Positions 62,558-64,000 of a DNA stretch of 64,000 bases are shown piece after piece (position 1 is the stretch's first letter; every line of letters starts with the position of its first letter). A program made the translations under genes and the position numbers. The stretch spans positions 6,076,001-6,140,000 of the forward strand of contig NZ_CP093313.1 in assembly GCF_025264625.1 (NCBI RefSeq). The letters run 5' to 3'. The DNA comes from Occallatibacter riparius. Lineage in GTDB: Bacteria > Acidobacteriota > Terriglobia > Terriglobales > Acidobacteriaceae. A model generated the notes under the pieces. That model had not been told where the DNA came from, did no database searches, and saw only the letters and a program-made list of their open reading frames with translations.

Positions 62558-63259
62558 CTACTGCTGCTCGAAACCAGGCCGGGAATTCCTCCAACGCCAC
62601 ACAACATACGGCAGGGTAACCAGAACAAACAGCAACAGCGCATGACCCGCAGTATCGGCGATCTGCGACGCAACGGGAAAGAACCGGATGCCTACGTCGC
62701 CGGCACCTTGATTGACATCCACGGCACCCGTCGCCCCGATGAGAGCCACGACGAGTGACCCCAGGATCACTGGCCAGACCGCCTGCAGCCTTTGCCGACC
62801 GGCGAGGAGGATCATGGCCCAGCCAGCCAGCAGCGGAGCGGTGTAATAAAGCGTTCTGCCTACGCCGAAATAGACGGTTGCGAACCCATGGAGCGGAATA
62901 AAGGGCGTCGGTGAACCCTCCAAAAACCAACGCCAACCCGACCAGAGAATCAGCAGCGAAATACTCCAGGCGGCCAACAGGCCCAGCACCGGACCAACGC
63001 CCAGCACCACCCAGGGGGCACGTGCCGTCCACGAGCGCAAGTCGCGTTTTTCAATCATGGTGCGTGCCAGGTCTTCTACCCGACCCAGACGCGTGAGCGC
63101 CAGGGCTTCAGCCTCGACGCGATTCCGTCCGGCCCGCTCCTCTTCTGCGGTCAGATCCGCCCAATGTTCGCGCAGTTCGGTCAGGTATCGATGCACATGC
63201 CGAGGCGCTACGCCCGCGCGCAGCAACTGCTCCCGCAGTTCACGCAACCACATCGCCAT
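62558..63259 (-). CDS. Permease-prefix (HAAS-like) domain membrane protein
   Basis: A 233-residue protein. The N-terminal ~85 residues (RELREQLLRAGVAPRHVHRYLTELREHW; ARTMIEKRDLRSW) match the helical HAAS/permease-prefix domain, and about four membrane helices follow. In related genomes this domain is often fused to or paired with ADOP permeases and PadR regulators. The gene overlaps the PadR gene by 20 nt. It may connect PadR-regulated expression with membrane stress sensing, but the signal is unknown. Confidence 0.82.
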   Translation of the reverse strand: MAMWLRELREQLLRAGVAPRHVHRYLTELREHWADLTAEEERAGRNRVEAEALALTRLGRVEDLARTMIEKRDLRSWTARAPWVVLGVGPVLGLLAAWSISLLILWSGWRWFLEGSPTPFIPLHGFATVYFGVGRTLYYTAPLLAGWAMILLAGRQRLQAVWPVILGSLVVALIGATGAVDVNQGAGDVGIRFFPVASQIADTAGHALLLFVLVTLPYVVWRWRNSRPGFEQQ

Positions 63260-63596
63260 ATTGCCCTCCTGCCAAGGTTTTTTGGATGGCCCGCGCCAGG
63301 TTCGTCCATTGCCCCGCCAGTTCCGCCAGCCTTCTTGATCCCGCTTTCGTCAGCGAGTAGTAGATCCGGCTCCGCCCGGCGACGGTTTTGCGTCGCGAGC
63401 GCAGTGCTCCCGCGCGCTCCAGCGTATGCAGCACCGGATACACCACTCCTTCGCCGACGACAATCACTGCATCCGTGCGATCGCGGAGTGCCTGAACTAT
63501 TTCATAACCGTACATCTCCGAGTCCTCAAGCAGCCTCAGGATCAGCAACTCGGGCACGCCATTCATAAAATTCGGATTGGTTTCCCGTTGAGCCAT
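63240..63596 (-). CDS. PadR-family transcriptional regulator
   Basis: A 118-residue winged-helix regulator. PELLILRLLEDSEMYGYEIVQAL followed by EGVVYPVLHTLERAGALRSRRK and GRSRIYYSLTKAG is the PadR DNA-binding domain signature. ATG at 63596 (MAQRETNPNF) is chosen; in-frame alternatives at 63611 and 63653 exist and there is no strong Shine-Dalgarno for any. It overlaps the HAAS gene. A PadR-type operator is present upstream of the ABC exporter at 10.3 kb, but whether this protein binds there is not known. Confidence 0.9.
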   Translation of the reverse strand: MAQRETNPNFMNGVPELLILRLLEDSEMYGYEIVQALRDRTDAVIVVGEGVVYPVLHTLERAGALRSRRKTVAGRSRIYYSLTKAGSRRLAELAGQWTNLARAIQKTLAGGQYGDVVA

Positions 63597-63625
63597 TACA
63601 CCGAGGATCATACCTCGCGGTTCAA

Positions 63626-63653
63626 GGTATAGCAAGCATATTTCGGGGCTCAA
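63626..63653 (-). promoter_or_regulatory. Promoter of the PadR-HAAS pair
   Basis: On the minus strand TTGAGC (63653-63648), 16-nt spacer, TATACC (63631-63626). The putative start of transcription is within a few nt of the ATG at 63611, giving a very short or leaderless transcript if that start is used. Confidence 0.5.
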
Positions 63654-63703
63654 GGGTTACGTTGAGCTGATGTCAGACCTCTTGGCTGCCACTGAACTCT
63701 CTT

Positions 63704-63751
63704 CCAAACAGGAAACGCCGGCCGCCCGGGCGGCCGGCGTTTCCTGTTTGG
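63704..63751 (-). terminator. 48-bp perfect palindrome, probable terminator of the phospholipase C gene
   Basis: Left arm 63704-63727 and right arm 63728-63751 are exact reverse complements with no loop. It sits 7 nt after the stop of the partial phospholipase C gene. On the minus strand the GC core is followed by TTTCCTGTTTGG, a weak T-tract, so it may also serve as an mRNA-stabilising or uptake-type palindrome. Confidence 0.7.
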
Positions 63752-63758
63752 GGTGAGC

Positions 63759-64000
63759 TCATGCCCCGATCGCGGGGTCTGTCATGCTCTCCTCTCCGGT
63801 TTCCACGTGCCCGGCAATCTGGTATCGAAAGCCGGCATCCTGCTCCACCTCGACGACGAAGTCGTACCAGCCGTGGGTCTTGTGCAGGTGGAACGTTCTC
63901 TCTCCCCATTCGCCCGCAGCGATCTCTCCCGTCTCCACTTCGCCGCTGTACACATCGGTCAGGCGAATCTTCACCGCCGAAGAACCGAGGTTTCTTCCCG
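63759..64000 (-). CDS. Phospholipase C (phosphocholine-specific type), C-terminal fragment
   Basis: Only the last ~80 residues are in the window; the 5' part lies beyond its end. THGWYDFVVEVEQDAGFRYQ followed by AGHVETGEESMTDPAIG matches the C-terminal beta domain repeated at the end of acid-phosphatase-like, phosphocholine-specific bacterial phospholipases C. No internal start is assumed; the frame is open to the window edge (GRNLGSSAVKIRLTDVYSG). The full enzyme would be exported and cleave phosphatidylcholine or sphingomyelin. Confidence 0.8.
   Translation of the reverse strand, partial: GRNLGSSAVKIRLTDVYSGEVETGEIAAGEWGERTFHLHKTHGWYDFVVEVEQDAGFRYQIAGHVETGEESMTDPAIGA

Overview
The window is one GC-rich bacterial chromosomal segment with dense coding on both strands and no tRNA, rRNA, CRISPR array or insertion sequence that I can recognise. 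The gene families point to the Acidobacteriota, most likely an Acidobacteriaceae/Terriglobia-type soil organism. The evidence is an ADOP-type orphan permease, a GloVer-repeat secreted protein, a TonB receptor with an N-terminal carboxypeptidase-like domain, two CRTAC1/UnbV proteins, a PadR plus permease-prefix pair, BshC, and several lineage-typical hypothetical proteins. Taxonomy is an inference from these families, not a database match.

Layout. 1-3.1 kb: the 5' end of a homoserine dehydrogenase gene, diverging from a small Cys/His-rich exported protein and a TonB-dependent receptor. 3.1-6.9 kb (minus): sirtuin CobB with a coupled unknown gene, a quinone oxidoreductase, a polyprenol-phosphate glycosyltransferase and a TPR protein. 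6.9-12.8 kb (plus): thioesterase, Mrp ATPase, GNAT, PP-loop ATPase, VOC protein and a two-gene ABC exporter behind a strong promoter carrying a PadR-type operator. 12.8-22.6 kb (mostly minus): GloVer protein, threonine aldolase, IMPase/Hfq pair, msrP-DUF1801-msrQ and an APC permease. 22.6-27.6 kb (plus): a large exported PIG-L protein and a porin.

27.7-42.2 kb is the most unusual part: nine minus-strand genes, mostly overlapping by 4 nt or nearly abutting. In transcription order they are a TPR-VCBS-UnbV protein (1144 aa), amidase, DAHP synthase, HzsA-like haem protein, CRTAC1/UnbV protein, YVTN-propeller dihaem protein, two-component-type propeller protein, Rid-fold protein with chorismatase-like motifs, and a double-domain LIV-type binding protein. 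It combines exported beta-propeller and c-haem proteins with cytosolic enzymes of aromatic or enolpyruvate chemistry. I know of no named system with this content and propose it as the best candidate for an undescribed one.

42.3-64 kb: NeuC-type epimerase, a small conserved unknown, dapD plus an oxidoreductase, an OmpA-family protein, a HEAT-SUKH protein, BshC (bacillithiol), NUDIX, cold-shock protein, PolX, several exported or membrane unknowns, the ADOP permease, citrate synthase, a PadR/HAAS pair, and the C-terminal end of a phospholipase C cut by the window edge.

Non-coding structure: six good hairpin terminators plus a 48-bp perfect palindrome, three credible promoters, and three intergenic elements that share one architecture (a short tandem array, a spacer, and an inverted array), all placed between co-directional minus-strand genes.
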